Source: Dactylellina haptotyla
Taxonomy: Eukaryota > Ascomycota > Orbiliomycetes > Orbiliales > Orbiliaceae
NCBI GenBank assembly: GCA_031310005.1
Contig: CM062384.1
Span: forward strand, 2,108,001 to 2,172,000
Direction of reading: 5' to 3'
DNA length: 64,000 nt
Below are positions 10,775 through 21,963 of this stretch, in pieces. Both the position numbers and the translations under genes were made by a program. The first letter of the stretch is position 1. Each line of letters opens with the position of its first letter. The notes under the pieces are model-generated. The model saw only the letters and a program-made list of their open reading frames with translations. It ran no database searches and was not told the origin of the DNA.

Positions 10775-12558
10775 CTACTTCAGCAGCGCCTTCACCTTCT
10801 GTGCCAGCTCCTCCGCCTCCCCTTTCGTCGCGGCTTCAGCGTACACTCTGACCACGTTTTCTGTCCCGCTGGGGCGCACGAAGCTCCGCGCGCTCCTGTA
10901 TTTCCCAACAAGCGCATCGATCTGGTCCTGCAGACCCTCAGGCTCCGTGAGCTTGCGCTCCGCATCTGTTGTCTTGTATTTATTCCTGTCTGCCACTTCG
11001 GCCTTTTCGAGTTTGTTGGGCAGGTCGGTGTAGCAGGAGTCCCATTGGTCTGGCGACCAGGCTTTATACGCGAGAATGACCTCGACCAGCAGGAGATCGG
11101 ACAGGGCGTCACCGACGGTCTGGTTGATCAGCTCCGTTACGGCTTGCAGGCTCGTCAGCGCGGTCTTCTCGGCCGGGGTGTTGGGCTCGTGCACGCTGAT
11201 GCGGCGGAGGGCTTCGGTCGAGAAGAGAACGGTGCCGTGTCCGTTGGCTTCGAAGTATACACCGCAATCATAGGCGAGGGCCGCATGGTGCAAATGTTTT
11301 ACACCGGTGGGCGTGCAGACAACGGGGAGACCGAGTTTCTCGATGTATTTGGTGGAATTGCCGTTCGCGTAGGCGGTCTGGACAACGCCGAGTTTGAAGT
11401 CTGTGATGCCGGAGGCACGGACGAGGTCGACGATGAAGGATGCAGCGAGGGTAGCAATCTTGTCGCCGTCGAGGAGGTGGAATATGTTGGAGGAGTCGGT
11501 GTAGTAGTACACTATACGATCCGCGTCTCCGTCGAGGGAGGCGTACCGGGCAAGAGGTTGGGCGGTGGTAGAGGGCGGGAGACGTTGGTTGGTCTTAACA
11601 TAGTCGGCACCACATTGGGAGTTGAGTTTGGAGAACGTCTGGGTATCATCGTTGGTGATGACAACGGAGACAGAGTCATTGAGGTATTTCGTAAGGAGAC
11701 GTAGCTGGGGCCCACCAACACCGTTGGCACAGTCGACAGTGACCGGGCTGTTGGATTTCCCAGACATCAATTGATTGTAGGCAGTGGAGAGCTTTTGGAA
11801 ATAACCCTCGGGGCTAGGTTCGCCATAGGCATGGTCCGTTCCCTGGGTGTTCAGACATCGAACAAAGTAGTGAAGCTGAGGGGTGGTGACGATGCCATAG
11901 TCGTTGGGCTTGACCCCGACGGCGTTCACAGCGGCTACGAGAGCATCGACGAGAGCCGGACTGGACTCTCGGGTGTCACAGCCGACAACTACCTGAGCCT
12001 GGACGTCTGGCTTCAGATTGAAGTCCTTCTCGAACTGGGAGTAGTATTCGTAGACCTCCTCATCGGAAGCTGCATTTGCGAGTTTGGTGCCGTACGCTTC
12101 CCAGCTGGACTCCAGCATCTCACCCTGCAAAGCTAGCGTAATTAGAATACGATTGAAGATTAAAAATATATTGGAGATGACGCACCATAGGGTCGACGAG
12201 CTTGACGCCATTGTCGGCGGGAGGGTTATGGGAGGCTGTGATCATGACGCCCACGTACTGACCACCCTTGAACCTGGACCTCAAGGCGGCGAGGAGGCCG
12301 ACACGGAAGACGACGGACGGCAGCAGGTCCCTGCATCACTCTCGTCAATTGACTGGTTCTAGCACCATACGCATCGGGTAGAGTGGCTCACGCTTTCATG
12401 CGGAACTGTCATGTTGCGAAAATGCAAGCGTCAGCACGGTGTTTTGAGGACGACGTGTTGGAGATATGACGTACCCCTGCGGTGCCGTATTGGAAGGTCT
12501 GGTTGGCCTTCGGGTAGGCAGACGACGCGGCAATGACAAAGTCCTTGGTCGACGACAT
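10775..12558 (-). CDS. pcm1: Phosphoacetylglucosamine mutase, 530 aa
   Basis: Converts GlcNAc-6-phosphate to GlcNAc-1-phosphate, the step before UDP-GlcNAc, feeding chitin, N-glycans and GPI anchors. Four exons: 12475-12558, 12392-12405 (only 14 nt), 12186-12330 and 10775-12124. The reading frame closes exactly across all three introns. Family landmarks are QYGTAGFRM at the start, the phosphoserine loop TASHNPP with Ser66, the metal loop SLDGDADRI, the sugar-binding [11 protein letters not shown], and the C-terminal phosphate-binding [15 protein letters not shown]. The length fits fungal AGM1/PCM1. A TATAAATA element lies 117 bp upstream on this strand. The gene is divergent from the reductase at 13053. 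Confidence 0.96.
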
Positions 12559-12674
12559 GGCGATGTACGTGTGAAGCTATTCGGTATCGATATGTTCGTG
12601 CAATTGGGTCTCGAAGGAAGGTGGAATGGGCCGGAGATGGTGTTCGGGCGGCGAGGTGGGGCAGCGTCGACGTC

Positions 12675-12682
12675 TATTTATA
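12675..12682 (-). promoter_or_regulatory. TATA-like box of the mutase gene
   Basis: TATAAATA on the minus strand, 117 bp before the ATG at 12558. Position and sequence fit a core promoter; inferred only. Confidence 0.45.
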
Positions 12683-12796
12683 TGACAGACGGATCCGCAT
12701 TGGGCGGCGGGCTTTCGGTTGCGGAAGGCCAATCCCATTGCCATGCCCCCTCCGCCAACGACACCATCCACTCCCTATGGGTGGGCCCTCCCAGGC

Positions 12797-12850
12797 GAGA
12801 CTACACCGGGAGACGACACCGGGAGACTACACCAGGCGAGACTACACGAG
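12797..12850. repeat. AGACTACACC tandem repeat in divergent promoter
   Basis: Four imperfect units of AGACTACACCGGG (one AGACGACACC, one ending CAGGCG, one ending CGAG), spaced 13 to 15 bases. They lie between the divergent mutase and reductase genes, about 205 bp upstream of the reductase ATG. Confidence 0.85.
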
Positions 12851-13052
12851 TGGAGAAGGACCTGGCACTGGACAAGTGCTGGGGGCCTGACGTTACGCGA
12901 GGTCGGCAGAGGAGATCTGCCTCGGCCAAACTAGTCGGCAATCACGACATTCCGCTACAACCGTCTCCACTACTCCCTCCCACCACCGCCACCATGGCTC
13001 CTCCCCTTGTCCTCTCGCTCTTCTCTCCTCCTATATCACACCCATTCACCTG

Positions 13053-14066
13053 ATGGCTCCTTCGGAAGTGTTGATATTCGGTGCTGGCGCCGTCGGTGCC
13101 TTCTACGGCTCCCTCATCGCAAAGACTGGCACGCCCGTCTCCGTCGTCTGTCGCTCAAACTACTCCGCCGTCAAGGCCAGCGGGTTCGCCGTCACCTCCC
13201 CCCAGTACGGCTCCTACACCTGGACCCCGACTCGCGTGTTCTCCTCCGCGGATGCTGCCAGGTCTGCCGGTGTGCACTGGTCCTATATCGTTGTGACCAC
13301 CAAGGCTCTCCCGGACGTCTCTGACGACTCGGCTCTCCTCGAGGGACTGGTATCCGATGGCACGGCTATAGTCCTCGTTCAGAACGGCCTAGGTGTCGAA
13401 GAACCGTACACCCGCCGGTTCCCTCGCGCTTCCGTGCTCTCCGCCGTCACAATCGTCTCGGCGTCTCAACCCTCCCACGGCAAGATCACCCATAACCGCT
13501 GGACACGCGTCAACACGGGCCCGTACCTCCCAGACATCGACGCCGCGGCTGAATCCTCTCACCTGGCCACCGCCAAGGCGAAGGAATTTACCGACCTCCT
13601 CGTCTCCGGCGGCGTTAAGGATGCGTCGGCGTACACCCACCAGAAACTCCAACAGGTCCGCTGGCACAAAATCGCCATCAACGCCTCCATGAACCCTTCC
13701 TCGGTCCTCTCCAACGGCTCCTCGAATGCCGCGATGGCCCTCGATCCGGATCTATCCGCCCACATTAAAGCTGTCATGGAAGAAGTACTCACCACTGCGC
13801 CGAAGATCCTCGGCGCCCCGTTCCCGCCGGAATTCGCAACCGCAGAACACATCATCCGCTCGACGAGGAAGAACGACAGCGGGAGCCGTCCGAGTATGTG
13901 GGGCGATTGGGAGAGTGGGCGGCCGATGGAGCTCGAGGTGATACTGGGGAATCCGATTCGAATCGCGCGGGAGAAAGGGTATGAGATGCCGCGAATGCAG
14001 ACCCTATACGCCTTATTGAAGATGGCACAGACGAATCGGGATAAGCCGAAGGGGAGCAAATTATGA
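13053..14066 (+). CDS. Ketopantoate reductase family protein (ApbA/PanE), 337 aa
   Basis: A single exon. The N-terminal Rossmann domain starts with VLIFGAGAVGAFYGS (GxGxxG at residues 10-15), followed by VVCRS for NADP phosphate contact and VTTKALP and VLVQNGLG as in 2-dehydropantoate 2-reductase. The C-terminal helical domain holds KLQQVRWHKIAINASMNP, which includes the conserved Lys-x-x-x-Asn catalytic region, and the SMWGDWESGRPMELE segment matching the family's S-M-x-x-D-x-x-x-G-R-P-T-E motif. The family reduces ketopantoate to pantoate in CoA synthesis, but Pezizomycotina carry many paralogues, so the actual substrate is open. The ATG at 13053 sits right before the Rossmann motif and gives a normal family length. 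Confidence 0.92.
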   Translation: MAPSEVLIFGAGAVGAFYGSLIAKTGTPVSVVCRSNYSAVKASGFAVTSPQYGSYTWTPTRVFSSADAARSAGVHWSYIVVTTKALPDVSDDSALLEGLVSDGTAIVLVQNGLGVEEPYTRRFPRASVLSAVTIVSASQPSHGKITHNRWTRVNTGPYLPDIDAAAESSHLATAKAKEFTDLLVSGGVKDASAYTHQKLQQVRWHKIAINASMNPSSVLSNGSSNAAMALDPDLSAHIKAVMEEVLTTAPKILGAPFPPEFATAEHIIRSTRKNDSGSRPSMWGDWESGRPMELEVILGNPIRIAREKGYEMPRMQTLYALLKMAQTNRDKPKGSKL

Positions 14067-14965
14067 TTACCATAATATTACAAACGTATACATTACTGTG
14101 AGTCCGTTTCAATTACTTCGTTTTATGTTAGTTCTTGATTTTTTTTTGATTTTTTTTTTACATTTCCGGTTTTCGATGATGATACACGCTGGGGCCATAT
14201 GAGATCAATTTTTCATTGGGAGATCGTTGCTTCAAACACCAGCTAAAAAATAATAACAAATATTTTGACCAATATTGACCTTTATCTGATTTCGCGCCGA
14301 AACGTCTTCTTTGTTTCTCTACGCTTGTTTTGAAGTTTTTGATCGAAATTGGTTGTTGAGGAGGGTTTACTAACTATTTACTCAGCGTTTCGTGAATGGT
14401 ACCTCAGCGTGACCGAGATATTATATAACCTATAAAATACAATATATAGAGCAATTACAGTGTAGACCGTGCCTTAGAGTGGTTTTGGGGTAGCTAAGCT
14501 CCATGCAGGAATAGATCGGAATAAATTAACACAAGCCTTTTAACCGAAACGTGCAGGGCGCGTGTCCGCCTGCCAGGCAGCTACCGTACAGCTTTCACAA
14601 CGCGGCAGTTACAAGTAAAGGATCGACTCGGGCCCGGTCAGCTACGTATTTTAGGGGTGGTGCCTGGTGCTATTTTCTAACTATACGAGGCGCAGATTGT
14701 ATATATAAACTATTTTACTTTCCACATTCTTTTAAAATAGCAGAAATACGTTTATATAACATCCACCGTTTCTCCCGTTTGACGGATTAAATCTTGTGTA
14801 ACAGACCCACCGCGGCTCAACACTATTTTCATATTCCACCAACTGATCTCATAGCGATACCGACCGAATATCCTACATATCCTCCTATTATATTTTTCTT
14901 ATAAGAGAGAGAGAGACGGAAATACAAACTATTTTAGAAACGGAATATACAGAGAATCGGCAAAA
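14067..14965. other. Intergenic, AT-rich
   Basis: About 900 bp with no gene. It contains poly-T tracts near 14140-14160, a TATATATAAAC stretch near 14700 and a short GA repeat (AGAGAGAGAGA) near 14905, plausibly promoter parts of the next gene. Confidence 0.5.
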
Positions 14966-15680
14966 ATGCATTTTGCAATCCACAAACTCTCCCCGTCGCC
15001 CAACCCGCGGGTTCAGCGCTACTACACGCTCTACATCGTCACCTTGATCCTCATCCAATTCCACGTCGTCTTCTCACTTATATATCATGGTCGCCTCCTT
15101 TCCGCGTACTTCGACCCGGTGTTTCCTTTCCATATGTTCCTGACATGGATAACGAGCTTCGGTTCCATCGTCCGGTTCGTCGAGCACGTGCAACATAATG
15201 ATTTCGTGGGGTACATCCAGGAGGCGGCGAAGGGGAAGACGATGGGGCGGTTCGATGCTGTTTTCGCGGTTCTTTGGTGCGTATATCTGCCCTTTTTTTT
15301 TCTCCTTTCCACTTCTTCCTTCGTTTGGAGTTTTACCTAGAAGAGAGGGCTGATCTTTTGTGCTCTAGGGCGCTACCGTACATTATGCTACCGTTTGCGC
15401 TGTTTGGGGATGTTAAATATTTGGGGGTTACTTATCTGATCCCCCTGCCGGGGATGTAAGTTTCATCTTTCTTCATACTTTTTATTTTATAAAAAAGGGT
15501 ACTAATTTGTTTGATGATCATAGTTTCGGGTTCAGTCTTGCGCGCTGGTTGTACGTCCGTATGCTCGCCGAGTGGGAAAATGGAGGGTACATTAAGGTGT
15601 CAGCGGATGAGAATGCGGCGGGGGAGAATAATGACGAGTTACCGCTGTACGAAGAGGCAGTTGGAGAGGAACGGGTGTAA
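14966..15680 (+). CDS. Small four-span membrane protein, 184 aa
   Basis: Three exons, 14966-15276, 15369-15455 and 15524-15680 (donors GTGCGT and GTAAGT; acceptors CTCTAG and CATAG; branch ACTAAT in intron 2). Hydrophobic segments lie at about 21-42 (YTLYIVTLILIQFHVVFSLI), 52-70, 90-125 and 135-155. The tail is acidic (SADENAAGENNDELP) and ends in LPLYEEAVGEERV, similar to a PY-type ubiquitin-ligase docking motif. No signal-peptide cleavage site or enzyme motif is visible. The family is not recognised. It resembles small tetraspan proteins common in ascomycete plasma or ER membranes. Confidence 0.75.
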
Positions 15681-16576
15681 CGGCCGAAAATAAACAAAAA
15701 TAATATCTGTTATATAACCCGTTGGCTCGGAGGCGGGGTTTTGGTTTTCAAAGAGCGAGAGCCAGGTTCGGTTTATGCATTTGGTTTTATTTCTAGGCTA
15801 CACAGAGACACACACACGGCGACATCACGGCGTTTCCACTGTATTGGAGTTTTTTAAATTTAAGAAATTATAAGAAATCAAGTTTTTAACTGCATTACTT
15901 GTGAGTTTTCAATAGGGTGGTGGTTATTAACTATCGGAAGGGTGTTCGGGGGGAAAGGGTAGGTATGTAGAGTTATATACATCTTTTGTTTCTTTCCGGG
16001 GAAATATCCTTCAACAAAAATGCTACTTTTGAGAAAATGCAGGTAACAAAAATTCAAAAAGCAAAAGGGACATGCAATGATGTGGAAAATCCAAAAACTG
16101 AAAAATCGAAATGATAGTCGAACAGCTGTGTCAGCTCGAGACCTGCCGGAAAAAGAACGAAACAAAGACACACCCCTGAACCGGTATCTTTGTGTCTTAG
16201 ATATCCGATCCGACGTGTTATTACAATTAATACTCGAACGGTATGAAAAGGAAAGAAAGAAAGAAAAAAGAGAGATCAAAAGAAGAACAGTTATTATCAT
16301 CGTCATCGTCGATAAGGTAACGCCAGTCGGACGCCGGATTGATCCCTTCAAAAAGTTTTTGCCGTTCATGCCGTTCCCACTCGGGACTGTTTCAATTCCA
16401 AAAAATATTAAAAAATAAAGCAATGCATCCATTCCTGCTTGTGTTCGCCACGTTTGCTGTTTCCTCCATTGGCCAAATAAATCAAAAAAAAAAGGTGGTC
16501 TATCGCAAAATTCGGACTGTTGGGTTCGTTAGCTTCGTAAATTTTTGTGATTGTCTTTTTTTTTTTGATTCATGAA
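15681..16576. other. Convergent intergenic spacer, AT-rich
   Basis: Lies between two convergent genes. A 184-codon minus-strand frame here is Phe/Ser-rich because the DNA is A/T-rich, and it lacks any domain; I treat it as spurious. Confidence 0.45.
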
Positions 16577-17396
16577 TCACGAATCTTTCTTGGGAGTTTC
16601 GCCTTGAAAGCTCGGATCACGAATCATCGGGTTGCCAATGGCTCGGCGGGCGACTGGAGAGACCGCGGTGCCTACGGGGGGGGGGGGGTCTGTTAGTATG
16701 ATTTTTATTTTACTTTTAAAAAGAGAAAAATAGCTGTAAGAATGGAAAGAACGTACGCATATTTCGCCATTCGTTAGCGCTGGCGTCTGGAGAGGCACGT
16801 TGATTGGCGCTGGTAAGGACGGAGAGACCGCCGAGGATGGAGCTCAGGCCGCCGTCGGAAGCGTCGCTGGTGTTTCTGCGGTGGGAGGCGTTGGGGGATC
16901 GCGGGTGCAGGGGCTGGGGACGGATGAAGGAGGCGCTCGGGCTGGAGGTTACGGCGGGAGGAGCGGTTGAGGAAGTGGAAGCGGAGGAGGCGGAAGTCGG
17001 GCGGACGATCTTGAAGAGCTCCTCGAGGACGTCCTTGGACGGGTTGTAGATGATTTTGGAGTCGAGGGATTCCTCGGGGATGCCGGTGGAGGCGACGGAG
17101 CTGCGACGGGTGGCCGAGTGGTAAGGGGACTGGCCGGGCTGGGCGTTCTCCTTCTCACCGGTCGTTTCGGTGTCGTAGAGGAAGACGGGACGGGAGAATT
17201 GAGGGCGGTACATGGGAATGCGCATGGGACGGGGGGCGAAGACGGAGATTCCGGGAGAGGAAGGAGGACGGGGAGGCGGGGTTGGAGAGGTGGTGGAGTG
17301 CTGGGAGGGCGAGGGGGAGGAGGAGGTGATGAAGGAGGCGAGGGGGGAGGGCGAGGTGAAGACGGGATGGGGAGACGGGCTGGAAGCTGTCGCCAT
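16577..17396 (-). CDS. Ser/Pro-rich hypothetical protein, 244 aa
   Basis: Two exons, 16757-17396 and 16577-16671, with an 85-nt intron (donor GTACGT) whose acceptor is directly preceded by a run of 13 C residues. The first 55 residues are almost only Ser, Pro, Thr and Ala. A central part contains FLYDTETTGEKENAQPG and SKIIYNPSKDVLEELFKIVRP, the latter looking like a short conserved helix. The C-terminal exon gives TAVSPVARRAIGNPMIRDP. The protein is likely intrinsically disordered, with a few short linear motifs and several SP/TP sites. No family is recognised. It is divergent from the copper ATPase gene; a TATAAATA element lies 190 bp upstream of its ATG. Confidence 0.75.
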
Positions 17397-17583
17397 GATG
17401 ATGATGATTATATATTATCGATTAGAGTGATTGATTCTCAGTAGATGTTTGATTCGATTTCGTTTGATGGATGCAAAGAGCGAAGCTGTGGTGGAAATAG
17501 CTATGATGAAAGGAGCTGTGATGCAATAACTCGAGTGAGGTGGTCGTGAGGTGGAGATGGTGGGAGCAGGGGCAGCAGCGGGA

Positions 17584-17591
17584 TATTTATA
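17584..17591 (-). promoter_or_regulatory. TATA-like box of the Ser/Pro-rich gene
   Basis: TATAAATA on the minus strand, 190 bp before the ATG at 17396. Inferred from sequence and position. Confidence 0.4.
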
Positions 17592-18200
17592 CGGGCGAGC
17601 TATGTTCAGGGGCAAATTAATCTGATGTTCTGAATACGATCTCGAAACACCATAACTCCCATCTCGGACTCGAAACATGTATTAAATACAGCCAGACACC
17701 CATTCAGACCAGCGTGGAGGTTAGTCCGCCAGACCGGACCGGGGGGGGTCCTTCCGAGGTGGCTCTCCTCGGAGCACCAGCAAATGAGTATCTGCCACAG
17801 CGAGCTGCTTCGAGCCTGCAGACCCGTCGTCCTCTTGCCACATAGCGCCGCCGTGCAACCTCTCTCGAAGAAGTGCGTGCTTTGTGCCTCTTTTAGCGGC
17901 TCCACCTGATACCATTATTATGCAGTTCCATTACCAGGTGGCTTGTTAACGAGCGAATGGGAGCCCGCCAAAATGTAACACGCCCGTCCGTTCGGGCATA
18001 GCTCGCGCGACTTGTGCTTTGTCTCTCATATCACATCACCAGTTTTTGACAAAGATGGATAAAATATGTGTGTATATTTGTGTATATAACGGCCGTTCTT
18101 TCCCTTCTGCTCTCTTCCTTTGCGTTCTGTAGACCGTATTGATTACAAAACGGGTTTAATATTCTTCGTTCTTTCTGGCTGCGTTGGAGCGTCGTCGTCG

Positions 18201-18207
18201 TATAAAG
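18201..18207 (+). promoter_or_regulatory. TATA-like box of the copper ATPase gene
   Basis: TATAAAG 178 bp before the ATG at 18385, followed at once by the pyrimidine-rich CTTCAA-repeat leader. Confidence 0.4.
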
Positions 18208-18219
18208 CTGCCCAACCCA

Positions 18220-18263
18220 TCTTCAACTTCACCTTCAACTTCATCTTCAACTTCAACTTCAAC
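18220..18263 (+). repeat. CTTCAA tandem repeat in copper ATPase leader
   Basis: Imperfect tandem CTTCAA/CTTCAC/CTTCAT hexamers, G-free on the sense strand, located between the TATA-like element and the start codon. Confidence 0.8.
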
Positions 18264-18384
18264 CTCATCCCAGTTTGATATCGACACATTCCATCTCAAC
18301 TAGTAGCTACAGACAGGGTTTGTTACAGTATTATTTATATCAATATATTTATATATATATACATATATACTAATAGTGAATAAG

Positions 18385-21300
18385 ATGGACAAGGACCTCG
18401 TCCGCACGACGCTCTTCGTCTCCAACATCCACTGTCCCACCTGCACCTCGCTCATCGCCTCCTCCCTCGCCGCCCTCCACCCGCCCCCGCCCGCCCACAA
18501 TGCCTCCATCCTCTCCAACCGCGTCGACGTCTTCCACTCCCCCCGCCTCTCCCCGCAGGAGATAGTCAATGCCCTCCACCTCGCCGGCTTCGACATCGAA
18601 TCCTGCCTCTCCACCACCCCGGACGGCGTCGAACAGTCCCACCCCGTCTCTCTCAAGAAGTCTAATTACTTTCTCGAGAACCTCGGCGTCAGCATCGTCC
18701 GCAAGATCGAGACCAAGAAGCGCAAGCACCACGAGGAGGTCTGCGGCCAGTGCCAGTCCGAGAAACATCATGCCCCAAGAATCCCTCTGCACACCAAAGT
18801 CTACGGCGATGCCCATCCGCCTTCGACTTCTCCCTCCGGTGCCGGCAGCCCCGCCCTCGAGAGAAGGCAGCCTTTTCCCTCTCCTCCCCTCGAAGCTGTC
18901 GTCGTCGAAGAACCCGAGGACGGCAAGTGGCTCGCCACCCTCTCCATCCAAGGCATGACCTGCTCCGCCTGCGTCAACACCATCCGCCAGAACCTCAACA
19001 AGCACCCTTACATAGAAAAGGCCGAGATCAGTGCTCTCACTCACAGCGGGAACATTGTCTTCTTCGGCAAGTCCCACATCGACCCCATCGTCGAAGCAAT
19101 CGAGAACAGCGGTTACGACGCCGAGATCGTCGAGCTCACCTCCTTCGATGCGAAGGATTTCCAATCCCGTGATCGAACCGTGACCCTCCAGATCGAAGGC
19201 CTGCACTGTCCCAATTGCCCGCCCCGCATCATGGATACCATCCAAAACTTTGCTTCCTCTCAAATAACCATAGTCAAACCTCTGGTCTCCATCAAACAAC
19301 CCGAAGTCGCTTTCAAATACACCCCACAGCCCGACATCACCGCCAGGAAGCTCATCGAAGCTCTCAAAGCCGTCGACCCAGCCTTCAAAGTATCCGTCAA
19401 ACCCTCTCAGACGCTCGAGGACCGTAGTGCTTCCGTTCACAAAGCTGAAGTTCGTCGGATCGCCATCCGTCTCCTGCTCAGCGTCATATGCGCCATCCCT
19501 GCATTCATCATCGGCATCGTGTTCATGGCCCTGTTGCCTAAAACCCACGAACTCAGAATATGGGCCGAGAAGCCGGTCTGGAAAGGCAACGTATCCGTCG
19601 CTGAGTGGGCCCTGATGATAATATCCACCCCCGTCTACTTTTTCGCCGCCGACCTCTTCCACGTTCGAGCCGTGCAGGAATTGAGAGGACTCTGGAGCCG
19701 GAAGAACCCTAAGCCGGTTTGGAAGAAGTTCCTAAAGTTCGGCAGCATGAACTTGCTCATGTCTCTGGGCACCACCATTGCCTATTTTTCATCCATTGCA
19801 CTCCTCGCCATCGGCGCCGCTCAGCCGGTTCCAAAGGATGCCGGCCACGGGATGCAGCCTGAAATGAAGAAGAGCGAGATCGCCCATGCCACGTACTTTG
19901 ATGCCGTCGTCTTTCTCACAATGTTCCTACTATTTGGTGAGTTCCCAAAACTTCTACTTTTTTATAATCACAGTTACTAACAATACTTAGGCCGCCTCTT
20001 AGAATCTTACAGCAAAGCGAAATCTGCTAATGCCGTCAGCTTACTCGGAAACCTTCGCCCCAAGGAAGCCAAACTCATCACTACTGCCCCTTCAACGACC
20101 GAGACCATCTCCGTCGAACTTCTCGAGGTCGGCGATCACGTCCTCGTCCCCCACGGTCACTCTCCTCCCCTCGACGGCAAGATTATATCCGGCGATGGCC
20201 AATTCGACGAATCCGCCCTCACAGGCGAATCTCGCCTGGTCAGCAAGACCATCAACGACGAGGTCTTCGCTGGTACGATCAACCAAGGTAACGCGGTCAC
20301 CGTCGAAATCACGAGTATCTCAGGCAAATCCATGCTCGATAACATCGTCCGCATCGTGCGAGAGGGACAGGTCCAGCGCGCGCCGATCGAGCGTGTGGCG
20401 GATCTGATCACGGGTTATTTCGTCCCTGTGGTGTCGTATCTCGCAGTAATAACATGGATCGTATGGTTGTCCCTCGGATATTCGGGTGCCCTCCCTCAGG
20501 AATGGCTGGAAGGGAACCAAGGCGGTTGGGCGCTGTGGAGTATGAGTTTTGCCATTGCGGTGTTTGTCATCGCCTGCCCGTGCGGTATTGGACTCGCTGC
20601 GCCAACGGCGTTGTTCATCGGAACGGGATTGGCGGCACGATACGGAATTCTGGCCAAAGGTGGCGGTGAGGCGTTCCAGGAGGCTAGTTGGTTGGATGCT
20701 GTGGTGTTTGATAAAACGGGAACGTTGACGGTGGGCGGTGAACCTGAGGTTGGAGATGCCGTGTTTACTGTTGAAGGTGACGAGGCGAAGAAGTTGGTTT
20801 TGGGGATCGCGGAGGGACTCGAATCAGCGAGCGGGCACCCGCTTGCAAAAGCGGTGGCCAAGTATGCGAAGGATGAAGGCCTCGAGAGTCTAGAACGATT
20901 AAGTGTTGAAGAAGTCCCCGGCCGAGGTCTCTTCGGAACGTTCAAGCTTGAAGACGCTGAAATCGAGGCATATATTGGCAACGAGGCGTTCATGCACGAG
21001 AAGGGAGTCACGATGCCCGAGTCCACACAGGCTACTCTTGAAAAATGGAAGACAGAGGCAAAGTCCGTTATTCTCCTCGCCGCACGTACGCTTTCCGACA
21101 CGGGATCATCGTCACTTCTACAGGTCACTTCTACGCCTGCGATCCTCGCATACTTCTCGGTCTCCGATCAAATCCGCCCGGAAGCATCCTTCGTCATCTC
21201 CGAACTTGAAAAACTAGGAATAAACGTTTACATGATCACAGGCGACAACGCCACCACCGCCGCTGCGGTGGCACGAACGGTTGGTATTCCAGATGAGCAC

Positions 21301-21837
21301 GTTATCGCCGGCGTTCTCCCACACGAAAAAGCGGAGAAGGTCAAGTACCTCCAGCGTGCTGCGAAATTAAGACGCAGAACCGGTATACCAGCTCTATTTC
21401 ACCGTAAAAGAAGTGCGGAGAACGCAAACACCCGTCCGCGCGTCGCGATGGTCGGCGACGGGATCAACGACTCGCCTGCGCTTGTTACCGCGGACGTCGG
21501 TATCGCGATCGGGTCTGGCAGTGATATCGCGCTGAGCAGTGCGAGTTTTATCCTTCTCCGAGAGGATTTACGGCAGGTTCTTGTGCTGCTGGAACTCGCG
21601 GGGAAGGTGCTGCGACGGGTCAAGTTTAATTTCTTCTGGGCGGCGGTTTATAATGTTATTGGGATTCCCGTGGCCGCAGGCGTTTTGTACGGGTACAAAC
21701 GGACGCGGTTGGATCCAAGTTGGGCAGCGTTGGCGATGGCAGGGAGCAGTGTTAGTGTCGTTTTTAGCAGTTTGCTGCTGAGGAGCGGGTGGTACGGGGT
21801 GGGGTTTAGAGTCAGAAAAGAGTGGAGGGGCGAGTGA
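18385..21837 (+). CDS. ccc2: Cu(+)-transporting P1B-type ATPase, CCC2-like, 1132 aa
   Basis: Two exons, 18385-19936 and 19991-21837, with a 54-nt intron (branch CTAAC). Three heavy-metal-associated domains carry CPTC (17-20), GMTCSAC (190-196) and LHCPNC (273-278). The catalytic core has TGES (595-598), the CPC copper-translocation motif (713-715), the phosphorylation site DKTGTL with Asp758, SGHPL with His800 and GDGIND from Gly1006. Eight membrane spans are expected. In yeast, Ccc2 moves cytosolic Cu(+), delivered by the Atx1 chaperone, into the Golgi lumen to load multicopper oxidases. CPC plus several N-terminal HMA domains fits this class rather than a plasma-membrane Cd/Zn pump. The true first ATG is 18385; a GTG nine bases upstream is not needed. 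Confidence 0.97.
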
Positions 21838-21963
21838 TTGGTGATATTGTCGATAGGTGTGTCATGTTATTGAATGACGGCTGAGGTTTTCGGAGTTTTA
21901 TTTTTTGAATAGCGGAAAGGAGTGTTGCTGCTGTTGCATTTTTTAAGCATAATAGCGCCTCAT

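Larger units (their letters stand above)
17397..18384. promoter_or_regulatory. Divergent promoter region, Ser/Pro-rich protein / copper ATPase
   Basis: 988 bp between divergent starts. It holds a minus-strand TATAAATA (17584-17591), a plus-strand TATAAAG (18201-18207) and a CTTCAA repeat leader (18220-18263). No gene is seen inside. Confidence 0.45.

Noticed and set aside
11045-11704. 219-codon plus-strand frame inside the mutase
   Set aside because: Shadow of the conserved mutase exon on the minus strand.
4765-14066. A secondary-metabolite or wall-synthesis gene cluster
   Set aside because: Genes are on both strands, belong to unrelated housekeeping or surface functions, and lack a backbone synthase or regulator.
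15878-16432. 184-codon Phe/Ser-rich frame
   Set aside because: Composition follows A/T-rich spacer DNA; no motif and no consistent start.
18370-19662. 430-codon minus-strand frame opposite the copper ATPase
   Set aside because: Antisense shadow; acidic and glycine-rich, no domain.
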